A stretch of DNA of 43,752 bases from assembly GCF_022763245.1 (NCBI RefSeq), contig NZ_JALEGV010000044.1:1-43752 (forward strand), read 5' to 3'. Shown piece by piece: positions 15,307 to 23,551 of this stretch. Numbering within the stretch: position 1 is the first letter of the stretch; each line of letters starts with the position of its first letter. Made by a program: the position numbers and the translations under genes. The DNA comes from Oricola sp. (lineage in GTDB: Bacteria > Pseudomonadota > Alphaproteobacteria > Rhizobiales > Rhizobiaceae). The notes under the pieces are model-generated. The model searched no databases. It worked only from the letters and a program-made list of their open reading frames with translations, and was not told where the DNA came from.

Positions 15307-17750
15307 CACGCAATCCTCATGCCGGTGTCCGCGAAGACGCCGCGCAGGGTCTGACACACAGCTTCCTGGAGGCGGTGGGTAACCTCCGCCGCAATGCGCT
15401 CGGGGTCGCAACCAGCGCCGTTGATGGTGATCGGCGCGTTGATCGAGACCTCGATCGGGCCACCTGCCCCGCCCTTGCCTGTCGGGTGGACGTATCCGGA
15501 GCGCGACGCGGTGATCAGCTCGGGGCCGCGCTCGCCGACCATATATGTTGCGCCCCGGCTGATCGGGCCGCCTTTGGCGCGCTGACCGTCGACGTTATCC
15601 GGGTCGCTTTGGGCATCATTGCCCCCGCCGGTGATCCGGCTCAACCATGCCGGCGGTGACGGCCACCGGATGATGCTCGACAGGTCGATATTGCCGATCG
15701 CCTCGACAATCCGCCCGGGGATGCCGGTCAGCCACGCGACGAACTCGTCGAACTTCTCGACCGCGCCGTCCCGGAGAGACTGGATCAGCCTCCGGCCGGC
15801 CGCGACCAGGTCGCCCGCAGCCTCGCCGATCCGCGCTGGCATGCCCGTGAAGAAGCCGATGATGTTCTGCGTCACCTCGTGCGCTCGCGCTGTGATGCTG
15901 GTCATCTCTTCCTCGGACAGGGTCTCGCGCGTGAACAGGCCGGATAGCAGTTCGCCGAGCCCGGAAAGCCGGTTACGGACCGCACCCCATGCCACCCCGA
16001 AGGCGTCCACTGCCGGGTTCAGGAAGGCCAGCTTCTCGCCGACCCATTCCAAGCCGGGCTGCAACGCTTCCCCGATGGCCTGGCCGACGCCCCGGAACAC
16101 GGCAGTGATCCGGTCCCAGTAGCGGTAGATCGTGAAGCCAGCCGCGGCGACCGCGGCCACGATGGCCGCGAAGGTGCCCCAGACAGGAGCGGAGATCGTC
16201 GCCACGGCCGCGCCAATGGCGGCGATGCCGGACGTGAGAGCGCTCACCCCTGGCACCGCCAGCGCGATGCCCGTGAGGCCCGCCCGCAGGCGCCCCAGCG
16301 TGCCGAGCGGTTGCCCCGCCATGGCCGCCAGAGCCGATTGCAGGCCGATCATCTGAGTGGCGGCCGTGCGCGCGCCGATGGCGGCTCGGCCGATGGTGTT
16401 GTAGCCCAAGGCGATCATCGAGAGCACACCGCCACGGCCCAAGAGCCCGGCAAACTGCAGCGCCGACATCGCGCCTTTGAAAGCGATGACCGCCGCGGTG
16501 GCGCCCACGACCGCCAGGGTCACCTCCGGATAGGCTGCCGCCAGTTCAGAAATCCGCAGGATCAGCGGCGTGATCGCCTCCGCCAGGGACGTGATCGCCG
16601 GCGTCAGCGCATTGCCAATATTGACCTGCAGTTCGCTCAGCACGTTCTGGAACCGCTGCATGTTGGCCTGGAAGGTGCTGTTGCGCGCCTCGAACTCGGC
16701 AAAGGCGGAGCCGGCGTAATTGGCGCGATCGCCCACCATGCCAAGGGTGTCTTCGACGAGACCAAGGTTGGTCAAAAGCGGCCCCAATGCCCTCGCCTCG
16801 TTGCCGAAGAGCTGGCTCGAGACGGCCGCCTGCATCTCGCGCGGCAGTTCACCGATCCGGCGCAGGACGTCGATCGTCGTCTCGACCGCGTTCTCCTGCA
16901 TCGAGCGCGTCACCGCTTCGGCATCGAGACCGAGCTGCTGAAACGCCTCTTGTTGCGTCTTCGTGGCCGCCGCGCCCCTGGTCAGGGCCGCGCCCATGTT
17001 GCGAAAGGAGGTGGCCGCGACCTCGCTCTGCGCGCCGGCGGCCAGCATGGCCGATGCGAAGGCCGAGGTCTGCTCGGCCGTGAAGCCGAACATGGTCGCC
17101 TGTGCACCCACACGCTGGACCACGTCGAGAATGTCGGCCGCGGTGGAGGCCTGGTTGTTGGAGAGGTGGTTCATCGCATCCGCAAGGGACACAGTGTCGT
17201 CGATCGTCAGGTTCAGCGCGGTCATCAGGTTCGCCATGGAGGCGCCGGCCTGATCGGCGCTGATGTCGAAGGCGACACCGATCCGTGCGGCCGCGTCGGT
17301 GAAGCGGACCAGGTCTTGCCCGGCGATACCTGCCTGACCGGCCGCCGCGGCGATCTCGGCCAGCCCGTTCACCGCGATCGGGATGTCGCGCGAGAGCGCG
17401 AAGATGTCCCTCTGGAACTGCTGGAAGGCCTCCGGCGTCGGAAGGTCCACAACCTTGACCACATCGGCCATGGCGCTCTCGAACGCGGCGGCCGCTTCGA
17501 TCGGCGCGCCGATGGCCTGCCGAAGAGCGTAGAAGCTGGCCGCTGCATCCACCAGGCCGCCTCGCGCAGTGGCGAGCGCACGATTGTTGCGCGTGATCGC
17601 CGCGTTCAGCCGGTCGCCGAAGGTCATCGGCAGGCCGTTGTTTTCCCGGATGCGGGTTGAGATGCCAGCCAGCGCGCTGGCGGCCTGGCGCGCAGGGCTT
17701 GTGACGCGATCGAGCAACTCGATCACCAGCTGGGAGGTCAGCGTTGCCAT
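15306..17750 (-). CDS. Tail tape measure protein
   Basis: 814 residues, the longest tail gene. The N-terminal 300 residues are the TP901/PhageMin_Tail region (FESAMADVVKVVDLPTPEAF, GLAEIAAAAGQAGI, SVADAMNHL-type helices, TSFRNMGAALTRG). The middle has hydrophobic stretches (LAVVGATAAVIAFKGAM and VWGTFAAIVAAVAAAGFTIY) that may enter the host membrane. The C-terminus ends GPISRGATYMVGERGPELIT. It sets tail length and is ejected before the DNA. It follows the chaperone frameshift frame by 10 bp. Confidence 0.93.
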   Translation of the reverse strand: MATLTSQLVIELLDRVTSPARQAASALAGISTRIRENNGLPMTFGDRLNAAITRNNRALATARGGLVDAAASFYALRQAIGAPIEAAAAFESAMADVVKVVDLPTPEAFQQFQRDIFALSRDIPIAVNGLAEIAAAAGQAGIAGQDLVRFTDAAARIGVAFDISADQAGASMANLMTALNLTIDDTVSLADAMNHLSNNQASTAADILDVVQRVGAQATMFGFTAEQTSAFASAMLAAGAQSEVAATSFRNMGAALTRGAAATKTQQEAFQQLGLDAEAVTRSMQENAVETTIDVLRRIGELPREMQAAVSSQLFGNEARALGPLLTNLGLVEDTLGMVGDRANYAGSAFAEFEARNSTFQANMQRFQNVLSELQVNIGNALTPAITSLAEAITPLILRISELAAAYPEVTLAVVGATAAVIAFKGAMSALQFAGLLGRGGVLSMIALGYNTIGRAAIGARTAATQMIGLQSALAAMAGQPLGTLGRLRAGLTGIALAVPGVSALTSGIAAIGAAVATISAPVWGTFAAIVAAVAAAGFTIYRYWDRITAVFRGVGQAIGEALQPGLEWVGEKLAFLNPAVDAFGVAWGAVRNRLSGLGELLSGLFTRETLSEEEMTSITARAHEVTQNIIGFFTGMPARIGEAAGDLVAAGRRLIQSLRDGAVEKFDEFVAWLTGIPGRIVEAIGNIDLSSIIRWPSPPAWLSRITGGGNDAQSDPDNVDGQRAKGGPISRGATYMVGERGPELITASRSGYVHPTGKGGAGGPIEVSINAPITINGAGCDPERIAAEVTHRLQEAVCQTLRGVFADTGMRIA

Positions 17751-17760
17751 GGGGTCAGGC

Positions 17761-18176
17761 TCACTTGAGTATTGTGGCGCGGACCAAACGACGGGCCTCG
17801 GCGTGCCAGAGCACCAGCTCCGGCCAGTCCAGGTCCATCAAGTCCGTGATGGGCGTGTTCAGCCAGTGGGCGGTTTCGGCTGTGACGGCGCGCCAGTCGC
17901 GGATGCCGTGCCCTTTGGGAAAAAACCGGAGATCACCTCGGAGATCGCGGTAAAATCATCCGTGTCCATCTCCTCGATCGCCTCGCGCGGCAGATCGGTC
18001 AAAACGGCGGCCATCTCGATGCCCTGTTCCAGCTGATCCTCGATCCCCGCCAAAGCGTCCTGCAGGGTCTTGAGGTCCTTGACCTTGGGCTTCTTGACGC
18101 TGACCTCGGTCAGGATCTGATCGCCCATGGTGATGGGTGCCGCGAGCGGCAGTCGTTTATTGCGATGCTGCACCAT
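17761..18176 (-). CDS. Tail assembly chaperone E+E' (made by -1 frameshift)
   Basis: If ribosomes slip -1 at TTTTTTC (17919-17925), the E frame continues past FFPKG into HGIRDWRAVTAETAHWLNTP, then DLDWPELVLWHAEARRLVRA and stop TGA 17761-17763, giving 138 residues. The extension has clear protein character, has no start codon of its own and ends 10 bp before the tape measure. This is exactly the arrangement of P2 gpE+E'. The long form is thought to bind tape measure and tail tube during assembly. Confidence 0.85.
17859..18176 (-). CDS. Tail assembly chaperone E (short form)
   Basis: 105 residues from ATG 18174-18176, 4 bp after the tube gene. The sequence (ILTEVSVKKPKVKDLKTLQD, then REAIEEMDTDDFTAISEVIS) is typical of the gpE-type chaperone (Phage_TAC). 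The ribosome binding site is weak, so it may be read by coupling from the tube gene. It is the zero-frame product of the E/E' pair. Confidence 0.88.
   Translation of the reverse strand: MVQHRNKRLPLAAPITMGDQILTEVSVKKPKVKDLKTLQDALAGIEDQLEQGIEMAAVLTDLPREAIEEMDTDDFTAISEVISGFFPKGTASATGAPSQPKPPTG
17919..17925 (-). other. -1 ribosomal frameshift site TTTTTTC
   Basis: In the E frame the codons read GGT TTT TTC CCA, so T-TTT-TTC is a proper X-XXY-YYZ heptamer. Slippage joins E to the E' extension. The place, just before the E stop region and between tube and tape measure, is the conserved one in contractile- and non-contractile-tailed phages. Confidence 0.85.
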
Positions 18177-18180
18177 GGGC

Positions 18181-18717
18181 TCAAAAACCGTTGGGGATGC
18201 GAAGGATCGACCGCTCATCCGCGTTCTGCGAAGCGCCATCGACGCGCCAGTCGGTGGTGAAGAAGTCCCAGTAGAATTTCTCCTCGCCCTCGAAATGCAG
18301 CTCGTAATGCATGATCTCGTTGATCGCGTAGTCGTAGCCCTGCATCTCGCCGCGCTGGAAGGCTTCGGGGTTGGCGCGGCCGAGGCGGCCTTCGAGAACC
18401 GCCTTGGCCTCGATCGCGGTGCCGGTGCGCTTGTTGCGGACCACGCCATAGGCCGTGAACCTCTTCAAGGCCCTGGCGCCAAGGCCGAACTGGGTGAGCA
18501 GATCGGGGTCCCAGCCCGCGAGCTTGAAGGAGGCCTCCAGTTTCTGAATGCCGACGGCCACTTCGATCTGCACGCGCGAGCCACCGGGATGGTGATCCTG
18601 ATACATCTCCTGCAGGTTCGGCAGTTGCAGCTCGGTCAGCGTCAGGTGTTTTGAGGCCGTCGGGTCGTCGTCGCCGCAAAACAGGTTCGCGGCCTCCATG
18701 ATGTAGATGTTGCTCAT
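18181..18717 (-). CDS. Major tail tube protein (FII family)
   Basis: 178 residues, ATG after GGGAGAACCAC. MSNIYIMEAANLFCGDDD, LTLTELQLPNLQEMYQDH and the later EFYWDF-like FYWDFFTTDWRVDG are P2 FII features. It polymerises into the inner tube inside the sheath. It lies 11 bp after the sheath gene. Confidence 0.92.
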   Translation of the reverse strand: MSNIYIMEAANLFCGDDDPTASKHLTLTELQLPNLQEMYQDHHPGGSRVQIEVAVGIQKLEASFKLAGWDPDLLTQFGLGARALKRFTAYGVVRNKRTGTAIEAKAVLEGRLGRANPEAFQRGEMQGYDYAINEIMHYELHFEGEEKFYWDFFTTDWRVDGASQNADERSILRIPNGF

Positions 18718-18728
18718 GTGGTTCTCCC

Positions 18729-19976
18729 TCAGCCGGTGATCGTGCCGACCTGTGCCAGCAGGTCATCGAGCAGCGCATCGAGCGCCGGGCGGTAGCGCGC
18801 CGACTGCACGCCCAGATACCGCAGCACCGGGGCCTCCTCGGCGGCGAAGTTGACGGTGAAGCGGCCCTGGCGCAGCTCTTGCGAAGTGTTCTGGTCCCGG
18901 GTGAACTTGATCTCGAAGCCGAGGATGTCGCCGTCGGCCTTGAGGTTGCGAAGGCCGGTCTCCATCGTGTTCAGGACCGCCTGGATGGCCTGGCCGGTGA
19001 TATTGAAGCGGCCCAGATAAAACCGCAGCGTCCGGAGCAGCATCAGGTGGATGTAATCTCGGCCACGGGTGACGTTGTAGAAGCGCCAGAGGTCATCCTC
19101 GCCCGCATTGTCGCTGCCGACGAAGACGAAACCGCCCTGCGCGATGGCGCTTTCGACGCCCATCTCGCCACGCAGGATGACGCCGATGTTGGCCGACAAG
19201 AGCCGCTGGCCCTCGGTCGCGCCGTCGGTGAGCGAGAAACTGACCGGCCGGCTCGGGCCGACGATGCCCTGGATCGGCTGATTCGCCCACGAATGGAACG
19301 GTCGTCCCTGCTTCTCGTGGTCACGGCGAAGCGCGATGCCGACGACCGCCGGGGATGCGGGCTGCACCACGGTCACGCCGCCCGAGAGCACCTTGACCGC
19401 GGGATCGACCGGGATCAGGCGCGACGAGCTCATCGTCTCGCGCCAGTCGATCGCATCCTGCTCGGTCGTTGCCGGGCCATCGACCACCGCGTGAGCGAGC
19501 AGCTTTTCGCAAATCGCCGGAAGCGCCGCGCAGACCGCGTTGGCATCCGGTGCGGTGCGCTGGCTGGTGAAGCCAGGGGCGCAAAGCAGGCGCGGTATGA
19601 CGCCGATCTCGGGGCCGGCATTGATGAACGCCTGAAGGCCGGTCGAGATGCCGTCGCCGACGATGTTCGAGATCGTCGCCGTGGCATCAGCGCCTTCGGC
19701 GACTCGGACCACGACCACCTTGGCCGCGACCTGGAATTCTCCGAGCTGTGCGTTCATAAGCGTGATCGCGTCGCGCAGCGTGCCGGTCGCGCCCAGCGCG
19801 GTCAGCTTCGTGTCGTCATCCGAATAGACAAACACCGGCGTATCGGCGGGGAACACCGAGGCATCCGCGTCTGGGGCGGTGCCGATGATGCCCACCACGG
19901 ACATGTCGCTCCACACCGGGGGACGCGGCTCGTTGTCGATCCGCGTGATAGAAATGCCGAAGGTCGGGTCAGACAT
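18729..19976 (-). CDS. Contractile tail sheath protein (FI family)
   Basis: 415 residues with AAGGAGACTGCC before ATG 19974-19976. The sheath pattern is clear: FGISITRIDNEPRPPVWSDM, VGIIGTAPDADASVFPADTP and C-terminal NYVRTLRFYLG-like LLRTLRFYLGRFNITGQAIQ with GFEIKFTRDQNTS. This makes the tail a myovirus type. A terminator-like hairpin sits just upstream of its ribosome binding site. Confidence 0.95.
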   Translation of the reverse strand: MSDPTFGISITRIDNEPRPPVWSDMSVVGIIGTAPDADASVFPADTPVFVYSDDDTKLTALGATGTLRDAITLMNAQLGEFQVAAKVVVVRVAEGADATATISNIVGDGISTGLQAFINAGPEIGVIPRLLCAPGFTSQRTAPDANAVCAALPAICEKLLAHAVVDGPATTEQDAIDWRETMSSSRLIPVDPAVKVLSGGVTVVQPASPAVVGIALRRDHEKQGRPFHSWANQPIQGIVGPSRPVSFSLTDGATEGQRLLSANIGVILRGEMGVESAIAQGGFVFVGSDNAGEDDLWRFYNVTRGRDYIHLMLLRTLRFYLGRFNITGQAIQAVLNTMETGLRNLKADGDILGFEIKFTRDQNTSQELRQGRFTVNFAAEEAPVLRYLGVQSARYRPALDALLDDLLAQVGTITG

Positions 19977-19994
19977 GGCAGTCTCCTTGAAAGC

Positions 19995-20019
19995 AAAACG
20001 CCGCGCTTGTGGCGCGGCG
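19995..20019 (-). terminator. Terminator-like hairpin before the sheath gene
   Basis: CGCCGCGC (19999-20006) pairs perfectly with GCGCGGCG (20012-20019) around a 5-nt loop; on the minus strand TTTTGCTTT follows. It would separate the baseplate/fibre genes from the sheath transcript, or act as an attenuator setting their ratio. Confidence 0.6.
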
Positions 20020-20048
20020 CGGCATGCGATGGGTGGTGGTGCCCGGCG

Positions 20049-20273
20049 TCAGAAGGACAGCGCGGGCGTGATGATGTCGAGGTCCGCCTCGGTGCTTGAC
20101 CGAATTTGCACCTCGAGGATGAGCGCCGCCCCCGCCGCCGCCGAAGGCTCCCCCAAGAAACGGATCGCCCGAATGTATCCCCCTTCGCCGTCGTCCACCG
20201 CATCCGTGACCTGCACGTCCCGGACTTGGGTGATTTCCAGCTTTGTGGTGATCGTGTTGACCGCAGAGCGCAT
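20049..20273 (-). CDS. Small conserved phage tail protein, 74 aa
   Basis: Good ribosome binding site (GAGGAGG 5 nt before ATG 20271-20273), 9 bp after the fibre gene. It begins MRSAVNTITTKLEITQVRDV and ends SSTEADLDIITPALSF. It has a beta-sheet pattern, no TM or signal. Unknown function; the neighbours (fibre gene, sheath) suggest a minor tail component. Confidence 0.7.
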   Translation of the reverse strand: MRSAVNTITTKLEITQVRDVQVTDAVDDGEGGYIRAIRFLGEPSAAAGAALILEVQIRSSTEADLDIITPALSF

Positions 20274-20282
20274 CGCGCCTCC

Positions 20283-21068
20283 TCAGTATGTCCCGCCGTC
20301 TACGTTATCGAGCGCCGCCTGAAGGCCACTGACCTCGGCGATGGTGTGCCCGTGAGAGCTTGCCGCCTTCGTCGCGAGCTGCGCGGTCAGGTTCGGAATG
20401 TCCGCGATGCCGATCGCCACGATGCCGGTCTGGCCGTTCACCGACGCCACCGGGCCGCTGGCCAGAACCTGCTCAGCCGTGGCTGCCGCAGCCGTTGCAT
20501 CCATGGCGGCTTGCTGCGCCAACGCCAGCGCGTTCGACACTTCGGTCGCAGCGGTCAGGATCGACGTGGCCAAGCCCGCGCTGCAGGACACAACCCAGTC
20601 GTCGTGCTCAGCAGCTCCGATGTTGCCGTTGACCGCCAACACCTCGCCCGCGAGGCCGCCGTTGTCCCGATTGTAGCTGCTCACCCGGAACGCGGCCCAG
20701 TCGTCAGGATCGTTTGATCCCATGCGGGTCAGGATCACGATGGGCGTCGGCGAGAACAAGGCCCGACCGCTGCCTTCATCAAGCGCCAACGTGGTCGCAA
20801 GTCCCACCGTCAGGGTCAGCGCGGTCGAGGAGGTCGCCACGAGGAACCCGTTCTCGGCCGCCGCCTGTGCCGTCGCCAGGGCCGGGCCCAGCACTTCATT
20901 GAGCCGGACCAGCCCGAGCTCGACCAGCTGGTCGGTTGCCGAACTCACCGATGCCAGGCCCGCATCGAGCGCCGCAAGGCTCTCGGCGATCAGGCGGTAG
21001 CGCCGGTTCAGGAAGTCGCGGTCGATGCGGTCGCTGTCGCGAGCACGAATGTCCTCGAAGCGCAGCAT
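20283..21068 (-). CDS. Tail fibre/baseplate-associated protein, 261 aa
   Basis: Starts MLRFEDIRARDSDRIDRDFL, then a long alanine-rich helical shaft. SVNGQTGIVAIGIADIPNL and the HGHTIAEVSGLQAALDNVDG end are classical phage fibre/collar motifs. The terminal DGGTY resembles DGGSY of the short adhesin at 11737. Likely a proximal fibre part anchored to the large protein at 21262. Confidence 0.78.
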   Translation of the reverse strand: MLRFEDIRARDSDRIDRDFLNRRYRLIAESLAALDAGLASVSSATDQLVELGLVRLNEVLGPALATAQAAAENGFLVATSSTALTLTVGLATTLALDEGSGRALFSPTPIVILTRMGSNDPDDWAAFRVSSYNRDNGGLAGEVLAVNGNIGAAEHDDWVVSCSAGLATSILTAATEVSNALALAQQAAMDATAAAATAEQVLASGPVASVNGQTGIVAIGIADIPNLTAQLATKAASSHGHTIAEVSGLQAALDNVDGGTY

Positions 21069-21072
21069 GCCG

Positions 21073-21243
21073 TCACTGCATCTTCAGCGGATCGGCGCTG
21101 GCTATCGCCTCGGGATGGTCCGTCTTGAGGCTGCCATGGACCGCAGCCGTCACGGTGTAGCGCGCGCCGGGCCGAAACTTTGCGCCAGCATGCTCGAACG
21201 GGCGATTGACCGTCACCCGGTAATGCGTGGGCTTCGATGCCAT
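21073..21243 (-). CDS. Small phage protein, 56 aa
   Basis: Reading frame MASKPTHYRVTVNRPFEHAG then KFRPGARYTVTAAVHG, ending ADPLKMQ. ATG 21241-21243 has AGGAG about 8 nt upstream. It sits between the 761-aa protein and the fibre gene, gap 18 bp. It is short, basic and beta-type; function unknown. The protein-like composition and ribosome binding site make it likely real. Confidence 0.75.
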   Translation of the reverse strand: MASKPTHYRVTVNRPFEHAGAKFRPGARYTVTAAVHGSLKTDHPEAIASADPLKMQ

Positions 21244-21261
21244 GGGAGGCTCTCCTGTTCA

Positions 21262-23547
21262 TCAGCTCTGTGCGTATTCGATCATCTCGGAGACGTGGAA
21301 CACCGATGCGGCGCTGACCGTCGAGCCGACGATCTTGACCGCGTAGTCGCTGACCGCCGTCACGTTGAAGACCGATGTCCGGCGAAGCGTGCCGTCGGGC
21401 AGCGTGACGTCCTCGACGACATCCGCCGCCTCGGTTCCGTCCAGCGCCACGCCCGTCAGCAGCGACACCGTGCAATCGTGATCGGCCTCCAGGTAGAACT
21501 GGAGGTCGGTCACCACCTTGATGCTGGTGGTCGCAGACCCCAGCGCCCGGGCGTCGGACACCCAGATGAAGGCCGTCTTCGGGCGCGTCACCACCGCCTG
21601 CGAGCCCGCGGTGCCGAAGCCCGGCATGAGGTCCGTCGTCCCGGTCAGCGTCAGGCGGGCCGGCAGCAGCGCCGGGAGACCGGTCAGATCGGGGCCGTTG
21701 GGCGCCACGTCCAGCGCCACCCAGGCGCCGTTCACCTGCACCTCGATGTCCGAGCGGCAGGCCGGGGGCGTGATGCCCGGAAAGGTCACGTCCAGATCGA
21801 GGATGCCGCCTGCGAGCTGGAAGGAGGTCAGCTCGACCGACACCCGCGGGCGCTCGAACTTCGCGAAGTAGAGCCGCAGCTTCATGTCATCGACGAGGTT
21901 GCCCGCAAAGAAGGCGCCGTCGGTCGAGACGAAGAACGTGCCCTGCACCACGCCGTTGTCGGTGTTCGTCATGGCGACGTAGTGGTCGCCCGTCGTCACC
22001 AGAACCAGCGCATGGCGCCGGCCTGCCCGCAGATAGGTCGGCGTGATCGGCACGCGCGTTTCCACGAGCGACGGCAGGCCCGCCTCCGTCGAGATTGCGC
22101 CGACCTGAATGTCGGCCACTGGCAGCGTGGTCCGAGAGATGACGCGGCTCAGATCCGGCATGCCGTAGGCCGTCTCGGTGACCAGCACGGTCACGTCGCC
22201 GGATGCCGCCTTGCGCGAGAAGTAGAGACCCACCTGGCTGAGCCAGCCGTCCTGGGAATTGAGGAAGGTCTGGGCGACCTGTTGGCCGTTGATCGTGTCG
22301 CTGGTGGTCACGTGCTCCCAATAGGGCTCGTCATAGGTATCGACCCAGAAGCGGGTCACCCGGATCCAGCGGTGGTTGATGAGCGCGTTGCGACGGTCAT
22401 CGGCCGCGACCTCCCAGGTCTCGGCGCCGATGCGGAACACGTTGGCGACCGGATCGTAGCTGCCCTGCCGCCACCAGCGGCTGTTCGTGCAGACGGTCCT
22501 GGAACTGCCGTAGCGCAGGCGCGTCCGCGCCCGCGAGAGCTGCCGGATCGATGTGGTCTCATAGGTGTATTGCGCGAGCCGGGCCTCGGAGGCATAGCCC
22601 GTCAGGTCGAGCCGGATGGCGTGCGAATACTTCGGCAGAATGAAGCCGGAGGCGGAGTTGACATAGACGTTGTTCGGGTTGAGCAGCGCGAGCTCTGCCG
22701 TCTGCGAGCCGGTATGCGGGAAGCGGATGCCCTCTTCGACAACCGCATCATAGTCGGGGTGCGCGGTGTTGCTGCCGTCCTCGGTCAGGAAGTGCTCCGT
22801 GCCATAGTAGACATAGGCCGCAGGCGCGTAGACCTCCTGCCGAATCACCTCGAGTTCCTCGGTCAGTTCGGCGATCTCCGCCTTGGTGGCGAAGCCCTGC
22901 ATGCGATCGGCCAGAGCCGAGAGGTCCGTGCGCAGCGTGTCCACCTGGCCGCTGATCTGCCCGCGCCAGCTTTCGAGCGCCGTGGTGCGGTTGGCCACAT
23001 CGCGCAGGTTCGGCAGTTGCGTCGGCTTCCACTGCTCGATCGAGACCACCCCGGTCGTGTCCAGCAGGACGTAGGCGATCACGGTGACATTCGCGTCGGT
23101 CGCGGGGTAGCTCGGGTCAGGGCCTTCGGTCCCGGCCACCGTGCTGACCTCGGCCCGGCGGAGGCTCTCCATCGCCACGGATTGCGGCTCGGTCGTGCCG
23201 GTCTGCGCGTCGATCAGGAAGTCGCGCGGCTGGACGTCGGTTTCGACCTCCTGCCCGTAGGCGACGATCGCGACCCGCTTCTTCGTGATGAGCGGCAGGA
23301 CGTTGAACAGGTCGACGACGATATCCTCGCCCCGCGCGTAGACCGCGCCCCCCGCATAGAGCCGGCCAGGCGAGAGCGTGACCTCGGTCGCCGAGGTCTT
23401 GGAAGCGGAGAACCCGGCATAGGCCTTGCCCCCCTCGATACTGTCCCTGACGACATGATCGAGAGACGCGCGGGCGAACTCCTGCGCGGCGTTCAGATCC
23501 GCCGACTGGAGTTCCTGCCGGTCGCGATAGATGACGATGCTTTCCAT
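21262..23547 (-). CDS. Large tail/baseplate protein, DUF4815-like
   Basis: 761 residues from ATG 23545-23547; the longer frame start overlaps the upstream gene without a ribosome binding site. The N-terminal third (YRDRQELQSADLNAAQEF, GFSASKTSATEVTLSPGRLY) fits DUF4815-type phage proteins. A coiled-coil (about 205-255, LTEELEVIRQEV) separates it from beta-rich C-terminal domains resembling adhesin modules. It lies between tail protein I and the fibre gene, so it probably connects baseplate and fibres. The family call is moderate. Confidence 0.75.
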   Translation of the reverse strand: MESIVIYRDRQELQSADLNAAQEFARASLDHVVRDSIEGGKAYAGFSASKTSATEVTLSPGRLYAGGAVYARGEDIVVDLFNVLPLITKKRVAIVAYGQEVETDVQPRDFLIDAQTGTTEPQSVAMESLRRAEVSTVAGTEGPDPSYPATDANVTVIAYVLLDTTGVVSIEQWKPTQLPNLRDVANRTTALESWRGQISGQVDTLRTDLSALADRMQGFATKAEIAELTEELEVIRQEVYAPAAYVYYGTEHFLTEDGSNTAHPDYDAVVEEGIRFPHTGSQTAELALLNPNNVYVNSASGFILPKYSHAIRLDLTGYASEARLAQYTYETTSIRQLSRARTRLRYGSSRTVCTNSRWWRQGSYDPVANVFRIGAETWEVAADDRRNALINHRWIRVTRFWVDTYDEPYWEHVTTSDTINGQQVAQTFLNSQDGWLSQVGLYFSRKAASGDVTVLVTETAYGMPDLSRVISRTTLPVADIQVGAISTEAGLPSLVETRVPITPTYLRAGRRHALVLVTTGDHYVAMTNTDNGVVQGTFFVSTDGAFFAGNLVDDMKLRLYFAKFERPRVSVELTSFQLAGGILDLDVTFPGITPPACRSDIEVQVNGAWVALDVAPNGPDLTGLPALLPARLTLTGTTDLMPGFGTAGSQAVVTRPKTAFIWVSDARALGSATTSIKVVTDLQFYLEADHDCTVSLLTGVALDGTEAADVVEDVTLPDGTLRRTSVFNVTAVSDYAVKIVGSTVSAASVFHVSEMIEYAQS

Positions 23548-23551
23548 GGCG

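Noticed and set aside
16311-17660. Plus-strand open frame of 449 codons opposite the tape measure gene
   Set aside because: Arginine/glycine/histidine-rich shadow with no domain pattern; the minus strand holds the real gene.
18879-20099. Plus-strand open frame of 406 codons opposite the sheath gene
   Set aside because: Same shadow composition; the sheath protein on the other strand is unmistakable.
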